Assembly (NCBI RefSeq): GCF_018598555.1
Contig: NZ_JAHEWN010000022.1
Location: 1-43,640, forward strand
Direction of reading: 5' to 3'
DNA length: 43,640 nucleotides
DNA from: Curtobacterium aurantiacum
GTDB lineage: Bacteria; Actinomycetota; Actinomycetes; Actinomycetales; Microbacteriaceae
The notes under the pieces were generated by a model. It had not been told where the DNA came from. It saw only the letters and a program-made list of their open reading frames with translations, and made no database searches. Made by a program: the position numbers and the translations under genes. This document shows positions 23,001 through 30,496 of this stretch, in pieces; the first letter of the stretch is position 1, and every line of letters begins with the position of its first letter.

Positions 23001-23692
23001 CGCAGGACGGCTGCGGCGGCGCGGGTGACGCGTTCGCCGCGTGTTTCCTCGGCTGCCGCACGGGCCCGGGCGACCACGACGGCGTCGGCGCGCTCGGCCG
23101 ATCCGTGGTCGAACGGCGGTTGCGGGTCGTACTCGATCTGCAACTGGATCGCCTCGGCCGCGGGTTGTCCGGCGAGCTCGGCCGCGAGCCACAGCGCCAT
23201 GTCGATGCCCGCGCTCACCCCGGCGGCGGTGACGACAGCGCCGTCCCGGGTGATTCGGGTGTCCACCGGCTGCGCGCCGAAGGCCTCGAGCATCGGCTTC
23301 GAGGCCCAGTGCGTCGTGGCCCGCTTGCCGGCGAGCAACCCGGCGGCACCGAGCACGAACGCGCCCGTGCACACCGAGGTGACCCACGTCGCCCCTTCGG
23401 CCTGGCGACGGACGAAGGCCACGACGTCCGGGTCGAGCATCGCGTCGAAGGCGCCGTCACCGCCGGGCACGACGAGCACGTCCGCGCGGGCGGCGCCGTC
23501 GGCACCCGCCCGGGCGATCGTCTGGGTCGGGACGAGTGACAGGCCGCAGTCGCTCGGGACCGGGTCGAGGGTGGCCGCGACGTACTCGACGCGTGCGCCG
23601 GGCACGCGGCTGAGGACCTGCGCCGGACCGGTCAGGTCGAGCTGGGTCAGGTGCGGGAACAGCAGGAACACGATCCGGATGTCGTCGGCCAT
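22997..23692 (-). CDS. DJ-1/PfpI-family protein, isonitrile hydratase-like
   Basis: 231 aa. The glutamine-amidotransferase-like fold is evident: VFLLFPHLTQLDLTGPAQVLSRVPG (D19), then VLVVPGGDGAFDAM, and the nucleophile elbow VTSVCTGAFVLGAAGLLAGKRATTHW (C108). The Asp-Cys-Thr combination fits isonitrile hydratase (InhA) and related proteins rather than peptidases. A domain of AraC-type regulators (GATase1) has the same fold, but no HTH follows here. The ATG is preceded by TATGGT with 6-nt spacing (leaderless). The substrate is uncertain; a detoxifying role is inferred. Confidence 0.8.
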   Translation of the reverse strand: MADDIRIVFLLFPHLTQLDLTGPAQVLSRVPGARVEYVAATLDPVPSDCGLSLVPTQTIARAGADGAARADVLVVPGGDGAFDAMLDPDVVAFVRRQAEGATWVTSVCTGAFVLGAAGLLAGKRATTHWASKPMLEAFGAQPVDTRITRDGAVVTAAGVSAGIDMALWLAAELAGQPAAEAIQLQIEYDPQPPFDHGSAERADAVVVARARAAAEETRGERVTRAAAAVLR

Positions 23693-23751
23693 GTCGTGAC
23701 CATAGTCCCGGGCGCACGTGCGGCGTCGTCCTGCGCGTCCGTGCTCGCCCG

Positions 23752-24372
23752 TCAGCTCCAGACGCCGGAGGTCCCGCGCCGGTGGCTGCCGATCAGGTGG
23801 GTGTCGACGATGCCGAGCGCTTCCATCAGCGCGTACATCGTCGTCGGCCCGACGAAGGCGAAGCCGCGCTTCCGCAGCGCCTTCGACAGGGCGAGGGACT
23901 CGTCGGACTTCGTCGGGACCTCGGCGTACGAGTGGGGCTCGGGCGTCGTCGTCGGCCGGAACGACCACACGAAGTCGGCGAGCCCGCCGTCCTGCCGCAG
24001 GGCGATCGTGGCGTTCGCGTTGGTGATCGTCGCGAGGATCTTCGCGCGGTTCCGGACGATCCCGGCATCGGCCATCAGGCGGGCGACGTCGTCCTCACCG
24101 AACGCCGCGACGGTGTCGGCGTCGAAGTCCGCGAAGGCTGCACGGAACGCCGGTCGTTTCGCGAGGATCGTGCGCCAGGACAGCCCGGACTGGAACGCCT
24201 CGAGCGAGAGCCGTTCGAACACCCCGCGTTCGTCGCGGACGGGCATGCCCCATTCGTTGTCGTAGTACTCGCGCAGGAGCTCGTCCGACGAGGCCCAGAC
24301 CGGGCGCGCGAGGCCGTCGTCGCCGGTGACGAGGTCGGGCACGGGCGGGGCGTCGACGGGCTCGGTGCTCAT
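23752..24372 (-). CDS. tag: DNA-3-methyladenine glycosylase I (Tag family), zinc site degenerate
   Basis: 206 aa. It removes 3-methyladenine from alkylated DNA. Core motifs align with E. coli Tag: YYDNEWGMPVRDE, ERLSLEAFQSGLSWRTIL with the catalytic-region Glu (E58), DVARLMADAGIVRNRAKI, FVWSF and SKALRKRGFAFVGPTTMYALMEALGIVDTH. The zinc 'snap' ligands of E. coli Tag (C4, H17, H175, C179) correspond here to P24, Y37, H192 and S196, so three of four are lost. The N-terminal ~20 residues are an extra tail. A weak CAGGAT box lies 6 nt before the ATG. Single gene between the DJ-1 and VOC genes. Confidence 0.88.
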   Translation of the reverse strand: MSTEPVDAPPVPDLVTGDDGLARPVWASSDELLREYYDNEWGMPVRDERGVFERLSLEAFQSGLSWRTILAKRPAFRAAFADFDADTVAAFGEDDVARLMADAGIVRNRAKILATITNANATIALRQDGGLADFVWSFRPTTTPEPHSYAEVPTKSDESLALSKALRKRGFAFVGPTTMYALMEALGIVDTHLIGSHRRGTSGVWS

Positions 24373-24409
24373 GCGACCATCCTGGCGGGCGCCGCCGACA
24401 GCGCGTGGC

Positions 24410-24826
24410 TCACTCGGCGGGCGGGCCGTCCTGCGTCGCCTGCTCGTCCATCCACACGTACTCCCAGCGGTGTCCGTCCGGGTCGGTGAAGCTCCGCTGG
24501 TACATGAAGCCGAGGTCCATCTCCGGGCGGTCCTCGGTGCCGCCGGCAGCGACCGCGGCGTCGACGATGCGGTGGACGTCCTCCTTCGACGGTGCGCTGA
24601 GGGAGTTGATGACCTCGATCGTGTCGGCGTCGGCGATCGTCTTGTCGGTGAACTCGGCGAACTTCGCAGTCGTCAGGATCATCACGCAGATGGCGTCACT
24701 CACCACCACGCACGCCGCGGTGTCGTCGCTGAACGCCGGGTTGATCGAGTACCCGAGTGCCTCGTAGAACGCCTTCGAGCGCTCGAGGTCCGTGACGGGC
24801 AGGTTGATGAAGACCATCGTGTCCAT
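24410..24826 (-). CDS. VOC-family (glyoxalase/bleomycin-resistance-like) protein
   Basis: 138 aa, one vicinal-oxygen-chelate domain. It starts MDTMVFINLPVTDLERSKAFYEALGYSINPAFSDDTAACVVVSD and ends with MYQRSFTDPDGHRWEYVWMDEQ, the typical second-half motif (F.DPDGH.WE). It appears to be the PhnB/lactoylglutathione-lyase-like group commonly annotated as VOC protein, with unknown substrate. The ATG has AAGGAACC upstream. Single gene, next to tag and divergent from the DUF3800-like gene. Confidence 0.85.
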   Translation of the reverse strand: MDTMVFINLPVTDLERSKAFYEALGYSINPAFSDDTAACVVVSDAICVMILTTAKFAEFTDKTIADADTIEVINSLSAPSKEDVHRIVDAAVAAGGTEDRPEMDLGFMYQRSFTDPDGHRWEYVWMDEQATQDGPPAE

Positions 24827-24920
24827 GGCGGTTCCTTTCGTCACGCTCAACCTGGACCCACCTGGACCAGCGCGCAACCGTTTCGTGGGGGAACCAACCG
24901 GTACACAATATGCTGGTTGG

Positions 24921-25451
24921 ATGCGGGCGTACGTGGACGAGTCAGAACCCGGTGGAGGACGGGACCACACTGCGTACGTCCTCGCTGCGGTGATCATGCG
25001 GATCAACGGCGAGGACGAAGCCCGCGAGGCGGTTCGACGGGCGACCCCTCGGCGGATGCGGAAGCTGCACTGGTACGAGGCACTACCGAGCCAGCGCATC
25101 TCGTGGCTCGATCTCCTGCGGCATGCGGTGGCCGTCATCGTGGTCCGGTACGACGGCGCCGTGGCACGGACCGAACGCCGGCGAAGACGGTGCATCGAAC
25201 GCCTCGTGCACGAACTCGAGCTGCGAAAGGTCGGACACGTGGTCCTCGAGACGCGCGGACCCGCCCGTGACAAGGATGACCGGGCGATGTTCGATGCACT
25301 CCGGGATCGCGGAGTCGGGCATGGATTGCGGTTCGAGCACCTCAACCCGTCCGAGGAGCCGCTCCTCGCGTTGGCCGACATCGCCTGCGGGGCTCATGTT
25401 GCCGGCCTCGCCGGGGACCACCGACCGACGAGCCCGATCCTGGTCTCCTGA
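24921..25451 (+). CDS. DUF3800-like protein
   Basis: 176 aa. The N-terminus MRAYVDESEPGGGRDHTAYVLAAVIM fits the DUF3800 pattern (Y-D-E-S near the start, then a hydrophobic strand), a predicted RNase H-like fold. RKLHWYEAL and a late PLLALADIACG also occur in such families. It is shorter than most DUF3800 members. A TATGCT box (24909-24914) ends 6 nt before the ATG, fixing the start. The leader has unusually A/T-rich bases and a CCAACC...GGTTGG inverted repeat, and codon use is a little less GC-biased than in neighbours. The gene stands alone, possibly acquired. Function unknown. Confidence 0.55.
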   Translation: MRAYVDESEPGGGRDHTAYVLAAVIMRINGEDEAREAVRRATPRRMRKLHWYEALPSQRISWLDLLRHAVAVIVVRYDGAVARTERRRRRCIERLVHELELRKVGHVVLETRGPARDKDDRAMFDALRDRGVGHGLRFEHLNPSEEPLLALADIACGAHVAGLAGDHRPTSPILVS

Positions 25452-25598
25452 CGGACGCCCCCGGAAAGCGCAAATCCTCGGGCCCGCGCTGGCTGCAGGA
25501 CATCCGAGGATCACTTTCGACCGAGCAGCACCCGATCGACATATCAATGCTACTCGCCATGCTCAGCCCCGGTCAAGGCATCCGCCGCCGAGGCCGGA

Positions 25599-25638
25599 AA
25601 CGACGAAGTCGCTGTCGTGCGACAGCGACTTCGTCGTT
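25599..25638. terminator. Bidirectional terminator, 19-bp perfect arms
   Basis: Arms AACGACGAAGTCGCTGTCG and complement with a 2-nt loop, between the DUF3800-like gene (plus) and the symporter operon (minus). The ~150 bases before it (25452-25598) are less GC-rich and hold nothing else I can identify. Confidence 0.75.
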
Positions 25639-25672
25639 CTGCGTCAGGCCGGGGACGCCCGACCGAGCGGCC

Positions 25673-26008
25673 TCAGGCCAGCTCGCGCCCCTCGCCCGCG
25701 GCACGCTGGTGCGCCTCGGCTTCGGCCTGGCCGATGATGTCCTCGGCGGGGACCGGGTTCAGGCGGTCCCAGAGGAAGAACAGCAGCCCGCCGACGAGCA
25801 GCGAGATCCCGACCCACAGGTTGATGTGGATGCCGCCGGTCTTCTCGGGGTCGGTGTTCCAGTGCACGATGCCGACGATCGTCGTGATGACGCCGTAGAG
25901 CACGAACAGGCCGCCGAGGATGCGGCGCAGGTCGAGCCGGCGGGTCGAGCGGACGAGGGCGGCCTTCTGCTCCTCGGTCATCGCGCCGGGGGTGGTGGTG
26001 TCACTCAT
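25673..26008 (-). CDS. Small membrane protein partner of the sodium:solute symporter
   Basis: 111 aa with two membrane helices, about residues 30-49 (ILGGLFVLYGVITTIVGIVHW) and 63-80 (NLWVGISLLVGGLLFFLW), between a polar N-terminus (MSDTTTPGAMTEEQKAALVRSTRR) and an acidic C-terminus. The ATG follows AAGGAG. It begins 22 nt after the symporter stop, clearly the same operon. Small two-helix proteins next to SSS transporters occur elsewhere (DUF485-type), but I cannot claim that family. It probably helps assembly or stability of the transporter. Confidence 0.7.
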   Translation of the reverse strand: MSDTTTPGAMTEEQKAALVRSTRRLDLRRILGGLFVLYGVITTIVGIVHWNTDPEKTGGIHINLWVGISLLVGGLLFFLWDRLNPVPAEDIIGQAEAEAHQRAAGEGRELA

Positions 26009-26030
26009 GGGTGGTGATCTCCTTCGCGGA

Positions 26031-27701
26031 TCAGAGGAACGGGAGGTACAGGACGACGCACAGCACGAGCGCGACGGTGCCGAGCAGGGCGGGCGAGCGG
26101 TACCAGGCGGTGTCGGTCGCGACGGAGTCACCGTGCAGGTCGATCTTGCCGATGCCGTAGACCAGCCCGCGCAGCTCCTTCTCGTCCTTCGGCTTGGTCA
26201 GCATCGAGACGACGAAACCGACGACCAGCACGGTGACGAACGAGATGATCGCGCCGTACAGGGTCTCCGCGGTCGCGGTGGCGAACAGGTCCGGGTTGAC
26301 CAGGTACGCGATCCAGGTGATCGTCGGGGTGACGATGCCGAGGACGTACCCCCAGAGCGCGCCCTGTGTCGTCATGCGCTTCCACAGCAGGCCGAGGATG
26401 AACACGGCGAACAGCGGTGCGTTGAAGAACGAGAACAGCGTCTGCATGTACGTCATGATGTTCGACGCCTGGGCCGCGATGAACGCGGTCGCGATGCCGA
26501 CCACGACGCCGACGACGGTCACCCATCGACCGGTCTTCAGGTAGTGCAGATCGGGCATGTTCGGGCGGATGTAGCGCTGCCAGATGTCGTACGTGAAGAC
26601 GGTGTTGAACGACGAGACGTTCGCCGCCATGCCGGCCATGAAGGACGCCAGCAGACCGGTCACCGCGATGCCGAGCACGCCGGTCGGCAGGTACATCTGG
26701 ATGAGCTTCGGGATCGCGTCGTTGTAGGTCAGCGTGCCGTCGGCGAACTGGTTGCCGACGACGGCCGCGGCGATCAGGCCGGGGATCACCACGATGGCGG
26801 GGATGAAGAGCTTCGGGATCGCTGCGATGAGCGGGGTGCGGCGGGCCGCGGACATGTTCTTCGCCGAGAACGCGCGCTGCACCTCGGTGAAGTTCGTGGT
26901 CCAGTAGCCGAAGCCGAGCACGAAGCCCAGGCCGAGCACGATCGCGAGCCAGTTGGCGCCGATCGGGTTCGTGACGTCGCCGAAGCCGGTGCCGGCCCAC
27001 GCCTGCAGGTGCTGCACGCCTTGGGTCTCGGTGATGGCCTTCGACAGACCGTCCCAGCCGCCGACGCGGTGCAGGCCGACGATCGTGAGCGGGATGAGCC
27101 CGGCGATGATCACGAAGAACTGCATGACCTCGTTGTAGATCGCGCTGGAGAGGCCGCCGAGCGTGATGTAGACGAGCACGAAGCCGGCGGAGACGATGAT
27201 CGCCAACCACTCAGGCCAGCCGAGCATGGCTTCGATCACGATGGCCATCGCGTAGAGGTTGATGCCCGCGATGAGCACGTTCGACACCGCGAACGCGATC
27301 GCGTTCACCAGGTGCGGGGCCTTGCCGAAGCGGCGCAGCATGAACTCCGGCACGGACCGGACCTTCGAGCCGTAGTAGAAGGGCATCATCACGAGGCCGA
27401 GGAACACCATCGCGGGCACGGCGCCGACGAGGTAGTAGTGCAGGGTCGCCATGCCGATCTGGGCACCGTTGGCCGCCATGCCGAGGATCTCGGTGGCACC
27501 GAGGTTCGCGGACACGAAGGCCAGACCCGTGATCCACGCGGGCATCGACCGCCCGGACAGGAAGAAGTCCATGCTCGTCCGGACCTGTTTGCGGGCGGTG
27601 AACCCGATCCCGATGACGACCGCGAAGTACACGATGATCATCAGGTAGTCGACCCAGCCCAGGTCGAGCCGTATCCCTGTGTTCGCTGCAGCGAGAACCA
27701 T
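26031..27701 (-). CDS. Sodium:solute symporter (SSS family), SGLT-like
   Basis: 556 aa integral membrane protein with 13-14 hydrophobic helices. SSS features: FFLSGRSMPAWITGLAFVSANLGATEILGMAANGAQIG near TM2, YITLGGLSSAIYNEVMQFFVIIAG in the middle, GLGFVLGFGYWTTNFTEVQRAFSAKN, and GLLASFMAGMAANVSSFNTVFTYDIW, all typical of the sugar (SGLT) branch. It would couple Na+ entry to uptake of a sugar or polyol; the exact solute is unknown. The ATG has GGAG upstream. A lacO-like palindrome lies 70 nt upstream (27771-27784), suggesting LacI-family control. First gene of a two-gene operon. Confidence 0.9.
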   Translation of the reverse strand: MVLAAANTGIRLDLGWVDYLMIIVYFAVVIGIGFTARKQVRTSMDFFLSGRSMPAWITGLAFVSANLGATEILGMAANGAQIGMATLHYYLVGAVPAMVFLGLVMMPFYYGSKVRSVPEFMLRRFGKAPHLVNAIAFAVSNVLIAGINLYAMAIVIEAMLGWPEWLAIIVSAGFVLVYITLGGLSSAIYNEVMQFFVIIAGLIPLTIVGLHRVGGWDGLSKAITETQGVQHLQAWAGTGFGDVTNPIGANWLAIVLGLGFVLGFGYWTTNFTEVQRAFSAKNMSAARRTPLIAAIPKLFIPAIVVIPGLIAAAVVGNQFADGTLTYNDAIPKLIQMYLPTGVLGIAVTGLLASFMAGMAANVSSFNTVFTYDIWQRYIRPNMPDLHYLKTGRWVTVVGVVVGIATAFIAAQASNIMTYMQTLFSFFNAPLFAVFILGLLWKRMTTQGALWGYVLGIVTPTITWIAYLVNPDLFATATAETLYGAIISFVTVLVVGFVVSMLTKPKDEKELRGLVYGIGKIDLHGDSVATDTAWYRSPALLGTVALVLCVVLYLPFL

Positions 27702-27770
27702 TCAACATCTCCACGTCAGTGTGTTGCAGTCGACAACTCTGCCGACCCGGACGGAGACGTTACACCGGAT

Positions 27771-27784
27771 TGTGACCGTTCACA
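27771..27784. promoter_or_regulatory. lacO-like operator upstream of the symporter
   Basis: TGTGA-CCGT-TCACA, an inverted repeat with the same half-site (GTGA...TCAC) as the operators near 10.45-10.53 kb and as the classical lac operator. A weak minus-strand -10-like TAACGT lies at 27757-27762. It is also 60 nt upstream of aroQ, on the other side. Confidence 0.5.
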
Positions 27785-27844
27785 TAGCCAGGGCATGCAT
27801 CATCCGGCCCGCGCTGTGCTCCTCGTCCTCGCTAGGCTCTCGCC

Positions 27845-28288
27845 ATGACCGACTCGTCGCGCATCCTCGTCCTCAACGGCCCGAACCTCGACATCCTCGG
27901 GCGTCGCGACCCGGAGCAGTACGGCACCGTGACGCTCGCCGAGATCGAGGCGATCGTGCACACCGAGGCGGCCGTGCACGGGCTCGAGGCCGACTTCCGC
28001 CAGACGAACCGCGAGGGCGAGCTGGTCGAGTGGCTGCACGAGGCCCTCGACGACTTCGCCGCGGTCGTCATCAACCCCGCCGCGTACGCGCACACGTCGG
28101 TCGCGCTGCACGACGCCGTCGAGGCCCTGTCGGTCCCCGTCGTCGAGGTGCACCTGTCGAACGCGTGGAAGCGCGAGCCGTTCCGCCACGTCGACCACGT
28201 CGCCACCGCCGCGACGGCGGTCATCGCCGGTGCGGGCGCCGACGGCTACCGCCTGGCGGTCGCGCACGTCGCCTCCCTGCTCGGCTGA
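27845..28288 (+). CDS. aroQ: 3-dehydroquinate dehydratase, type II
   Basis: 147 aa, correct for the small dodecameric type II enzyme of the shikimate pathway. Motifs: RILVLNGPNLDILGRRDPEQYG with Y26 as the catalytic base and R21 nearby, DFRQTNREGELVEWLHEA, INPAAYAHTSVALHDA, and VEVHLSNAWKREPFRHVDHV. A TAGGCT -10 ends 6 nt before the ATG (leaderless). Single gene followed by a very strong terminator. Confidence 0.96.
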   Translation: MTDSSRILVLNGPNLDILGRRDPEQYGTVTLAEIEAIVHTEAAVHGLEADFRQTNREGELVEWLHEALDDFAAVVINPAAYAHTSVALHDAVEALSVPVVEVHLSNAWKREPFRHVDHVATAATAVIAGAGADGYRLAVAHVASLLG

Positions 28289-28292
28289 GCCA

Positions 28293-28344
28293 CAGACGGA
28301 CGGGAGGCCCGTGGCGGCGTCGCCACGGGCCTCCCGTCCGTCTG
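28293..28344. terminator. Terminator with 24-bp perfect arms
   Basis: Arms beginning CAGACGGACGGGAGGCCCG pair perfectly with a 4-nt loop (28317-28320), 5 nt after aroQ. Confidence 0.8.
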
Positions 28345-28399
28345 CTGGACACGTTGGGTCGCGCCCGTTCCTTCCCATCGCACGCGCGATGCAAGGTCG

Positions 28400-28463
28400 T
28401 TCCGGGCGTACCTGATGAGAAGTTCTGACCAGGTACGCCCGGAGACACCAGGTACGCCCGGAA
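28400..28463. repeat. Triple copy of a 14-bp element (one inverted, two direct)
   Basis: TCCGGGCGTACCTG at 28401-28414, then CAGGTACGCCCGGA at 28430-28443 and again at 28449-28462. The first pairs with either of the others, so two alternative hairpins can form downstream of the FMN reductase gene. Confidence 0.7.
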
Positions 28464-28485
28464 GAGCCAGGCGCGAGCGCGCCGG

Positions 28486-29082
28486 TCAGAAGTCGGCGGG
28501 GCGCCGCACGTCGTCGAGTCCGGCGGTGGCGAAGCCACCACGGATGAGCGGCACGGCCCGGCGCACGGCCTGGTCGATGCGGAGTTCGAGGTCGATGCTG
28601 GCGATGTCGTAGCCGCCCTCACGCTTGGTGAAGTCCCGCTCGTTCCCGAACACCCCGAGCGGCAGCGTCGTCGACTGGAAGAAGCCGAACAGGGGGCGCA
28701 TCTGGTGTTCGACGAGCAGTGCGTGCCGGTCGCTGCCGCCGGTCGCGGTCAGGAGCACCGGGGTGTCGACGAGGTCGTACTGCCCGACCCAGTCGAAGAA
28801 CAGCTTGAAGGCGCCAGAGTAGGCGGCTCGGAAGGCCGGGCTGCCGACCACGAGCACGTCGGCGGCCTCGACCGTCTCGAGGGCCCGTCGGGTGCGGTCG
28901 GACATCGCCTCGCGACTCGTCGCCGCACCGAGGTCGGCGAGCAGCGGGCCGATCTCGATCGTCTCGGTCCGCGCACCGTCGATCTCCTCGGACAGACGGG
29001 CCACCGTCGCCGCGACCAGGGTCGAGGTCCGCGAGGGGTCCGATGGGCTGCCGCTGACGCCGACGACCAGTTCTCCGCTCAT
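28486..29082 (-). CDS. NADPH-dependent FMN reductase
   Basis: 198 aa, flavodoxin-like fold. The phosphate-binding loop GVSGSPSDPSRTSTLV, ADVLVVGSPAFRAAYSGAFKLFFDWV and TATGGSDRHALLVEHQMRPLFGFFQSTTLPLGVF match the MsuE/SsuE-like reductase group, which supplies FMNH2 to monooxygenases. No partner monooxygenase is adjacent. ATG 29082 is chosen; longer frames lack support. Divergent from the endonuclease V-like gene. Ends shortly before the repeated hairpin element at 28400-28463. Confidence 0.85.
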   Translation of the reverse strand: MSGELVVGVSGSPSDPSRTSTLVAATVARLSEEIDGARTETIEIGPLLADLGAATSREAMSDRTRRALETVEAADVLVVGSPAFRAAYSGAFKLFFDWVGQYDLVDTPVLLTATGGSDRHALLVEHQMRPLFGFFQSTTLPLGVFGNERDFTKREGGYDIASIDLELRIDQAVRRAVPLIRGGFATAGLDDVRRPADF

Positions 29083-29170
29083 GCGGTCGATGCTCACACG
29101 GTGCCGGGCAGGGCGGCACGTTCGTGACGACATGTGTCGGATGCCAGTCGTCCGGCGTAGCGTCCGCGCC

Positions 29171-29638
29171 ATGCAGACGTTCCTGCCGTACGCGGACTTC
29201 CGGGCATCGGCCGAGGTCCTGGACGACCGGCGGCTCGGCAAGCAGCGGGTGGAGACCCTGCAGGTGATGCGGGCGCTCACGCTCCCCGACTACGGGTGGC
29301 AGCACCACCCGGTGACGGCGATGTGGCGCGGCTACCGGCCGGCACTGATGGCGTACCAGGAGGCGACCTGCCGGGTGTGGGCCGAGCGCGGGTACGCCGA
29401 CACCTGCCTGGAGAAGACCCTGCTCGACCTGGGCCGTGTCCCGGAGGACCTGGCGGCGTACGAGCGCGGCGACGTGCCGATCCCGCCGTGGAACGACGAC
29501 GAGGCCCTGCACGTGTCGCACCGGTCGAAGCTCGTGCAGAAGGCGCCGGAGCACTACCGGGAGCTGTTCCCCGACGTGCAGGACGACCTCGACTACGTCT
29601 GGCCGGGCACACCGGAACCGGCGACGCACACGGCCTGA
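29171..29638 (+). CDS. Pyrimidine-dimer-glycosylase-like protein (MSMEG_6728-type)
   Basis: 155 aa. It begins MQTFLPYADFRASAEVLDDRRLGKQRVETLQVMRALT and ends with DVPIPPWNDDEALHVSHRSKLVQKAPEHYRELFPDV. The tail resembles that of T4 endonuclease V (HEASIAISQ...RPTWYKYYGK), consistent with the Pyr_excise family. I recall actinobacterial homologues as 'MSMEG_6728 family'. It could nick DNA at UV dimers, but activity is not established. A TAGCGT -10 (29158-29163) is 7 nt before the ATG. Single gene, convergent with a small hypothetical. Confidence 0.7.
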   Translation: MQTFLPYADFRASAEVLDDRRLGKQRVETLQVMRALTLPDYGWQHHPVTAMWRGYRPALMAYQEATCRVWAERGYADTCLEKTLLDLGRVPEDLAAYERGDVPIPPWNDDEALHVSHRSKLVQKAPEHYRELFPDVQDDLDYVWPGTPEPATHTA

Positions 29639-29641
29639 ACG

Positions 29642-29932
29642 TCAGGCCACGGGCACCCAGCGGCCACCCTCGCGGCGGGTGACGACGTCGGATCGGATCT
29701 CGACCACGTCCCGCAGGCCGTCGACGGTGGCGTCACGGACGGCCGCGGCGGCGCGGTCGTCCTCGGCCTCGAAGCGCACGACGGCACAGGGCACCCCGCG
29801 GAGCAGCCGGACGTCCTCGGCCTCGACGACGGCGTGCGCCCGCACCAGGCGTGCGGCAGCGGGCAGGACGGCGTCCGGTGCCGTGCCGGGAGCGAGGGCA
29901 CCGATGGCCAGGGTCACGCGGTACGAGGGCAT
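29642..29932 (-). CDS. Hypothetical protein, 96 aa
   Basis: MPSYRVTLAIGALAPGTAPDAVLPAAARLVRAHAVVEAEDVRLLRGVPCAVVRFEAED with alternating beta strands and helices, a small compact alpha/beta domain. No family recognised. TAGCGT lies 6 nt before the ATG on the minus strand (29939-29944), which supports a real, leaderless gene. It ends 3 nt from the convergent stop at 29638. Function unknown. Confidence 0.65.
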   Translation of the reverse strand: MPSYRVTLAIGALAPGTAPDAVLPAAARLVRAHAVVEAEDVRLLRGVPCAVVRFEAEDDRAAAAVRDATVDGLRDVVEIRSDVVTRREGGRWVPVA

Positions 29933-29958
29933 GCGACGACGCTACCGGTGGACCGGAA

Positions 29959-30136
29959 CCCGCCGTGGGCTGCAGGGGAACCGACGCCGCTCAGGGGTGC
30001 GGACGTCGACCCACGGCGGGATCGCGGTGTACGGCGGGACACGACGACAGGGGGAACGTCGCGCCCCGCGCCGGACGCCGATCAGGGAATCGGCACCCGG
30101 TCTGGGTCCACCGCGCGGCTCGGTTCAGGGGAACCG
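29959..30136. repeat. Structured intergenic region with CAGGGGAAC repeats
   Basis: It contains the inverted repeat CCCGCCGTGGG (29959-29969) / CCCACGGCGGG (30010-30020), a CGGTTC-AGGG-GAACCG hairpin ending near 30136, and CAGGGGAAC-like motifs at 29973, 30048, 30083 and 30126. No gene is visible here. Confidence 0.5.
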
Positions 30137-30150
30137 CACGGTGGTGGACC

Positions 30151-30417
30151 TCAAGGGTGTTCGGTGTCCTCTCGGTACCGGTCCGTCTCGGTCGGTGCTG
30201 GCATCGACCGGTGGGCGGCTGCTGGCCGGACCATCGGGAGCAGGGCACTCCCGGCGGTCGCGAGCGCACCGACCACGGCGATGAGCCCGAGGGGGGCCGT
30301 GCCGAGGTCGTGCTGCGCTGCCAGGGCGAGCGCGACGAGGGTCGCCGGCGCCGGCAGGAGCTGCACCGCTCGGAAGCGGTCGTCCCGTCGTGTCCGGGTC
30401 ATCATCGCGTTGGCCAT
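30151..30417 (-). CDS. Small membrane protein, 88 aa
   Basis: ATG 30417, with CAGAGT 6 nt upstream as a possible -10. A basic N-terminus (MANAMMTRTRRDDRF) precedes two hydrophobic stretches, AVQLLPAPATLVALALAA and LGLIAVVGALATAGSALLPMV, and a polar tail. No family recognised. It ends in the structured region above. Function unknown. Confidence 0.5.
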   Translation of the reverse strand: MANAMMTRTRRDDRFRAVQLLPAPATLVALALAAQHDLGTAPLGLIAVVGALATAGSALLPMVRPAAAHRSMPAPTETDRYREDTEHP

Positions 30418-30496
30418 GGCAACACTCTGGCGCAGATCGGTTGTCCGCAGAAGAGGGGACACGTACCCAGAGATGGAGTAGAACGTCTAGTACACC

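Noticed and set aside
25920..27848. Long open frame opposite the symporter
   Set aside because: Antisense shadow of the SSS gene with His/Asp/Arg-rich composition.
28400..28463. CRISPR array
   Set aside because: Only three short copies, one inverted, with 5-15-nt gaps, and no cas genes.
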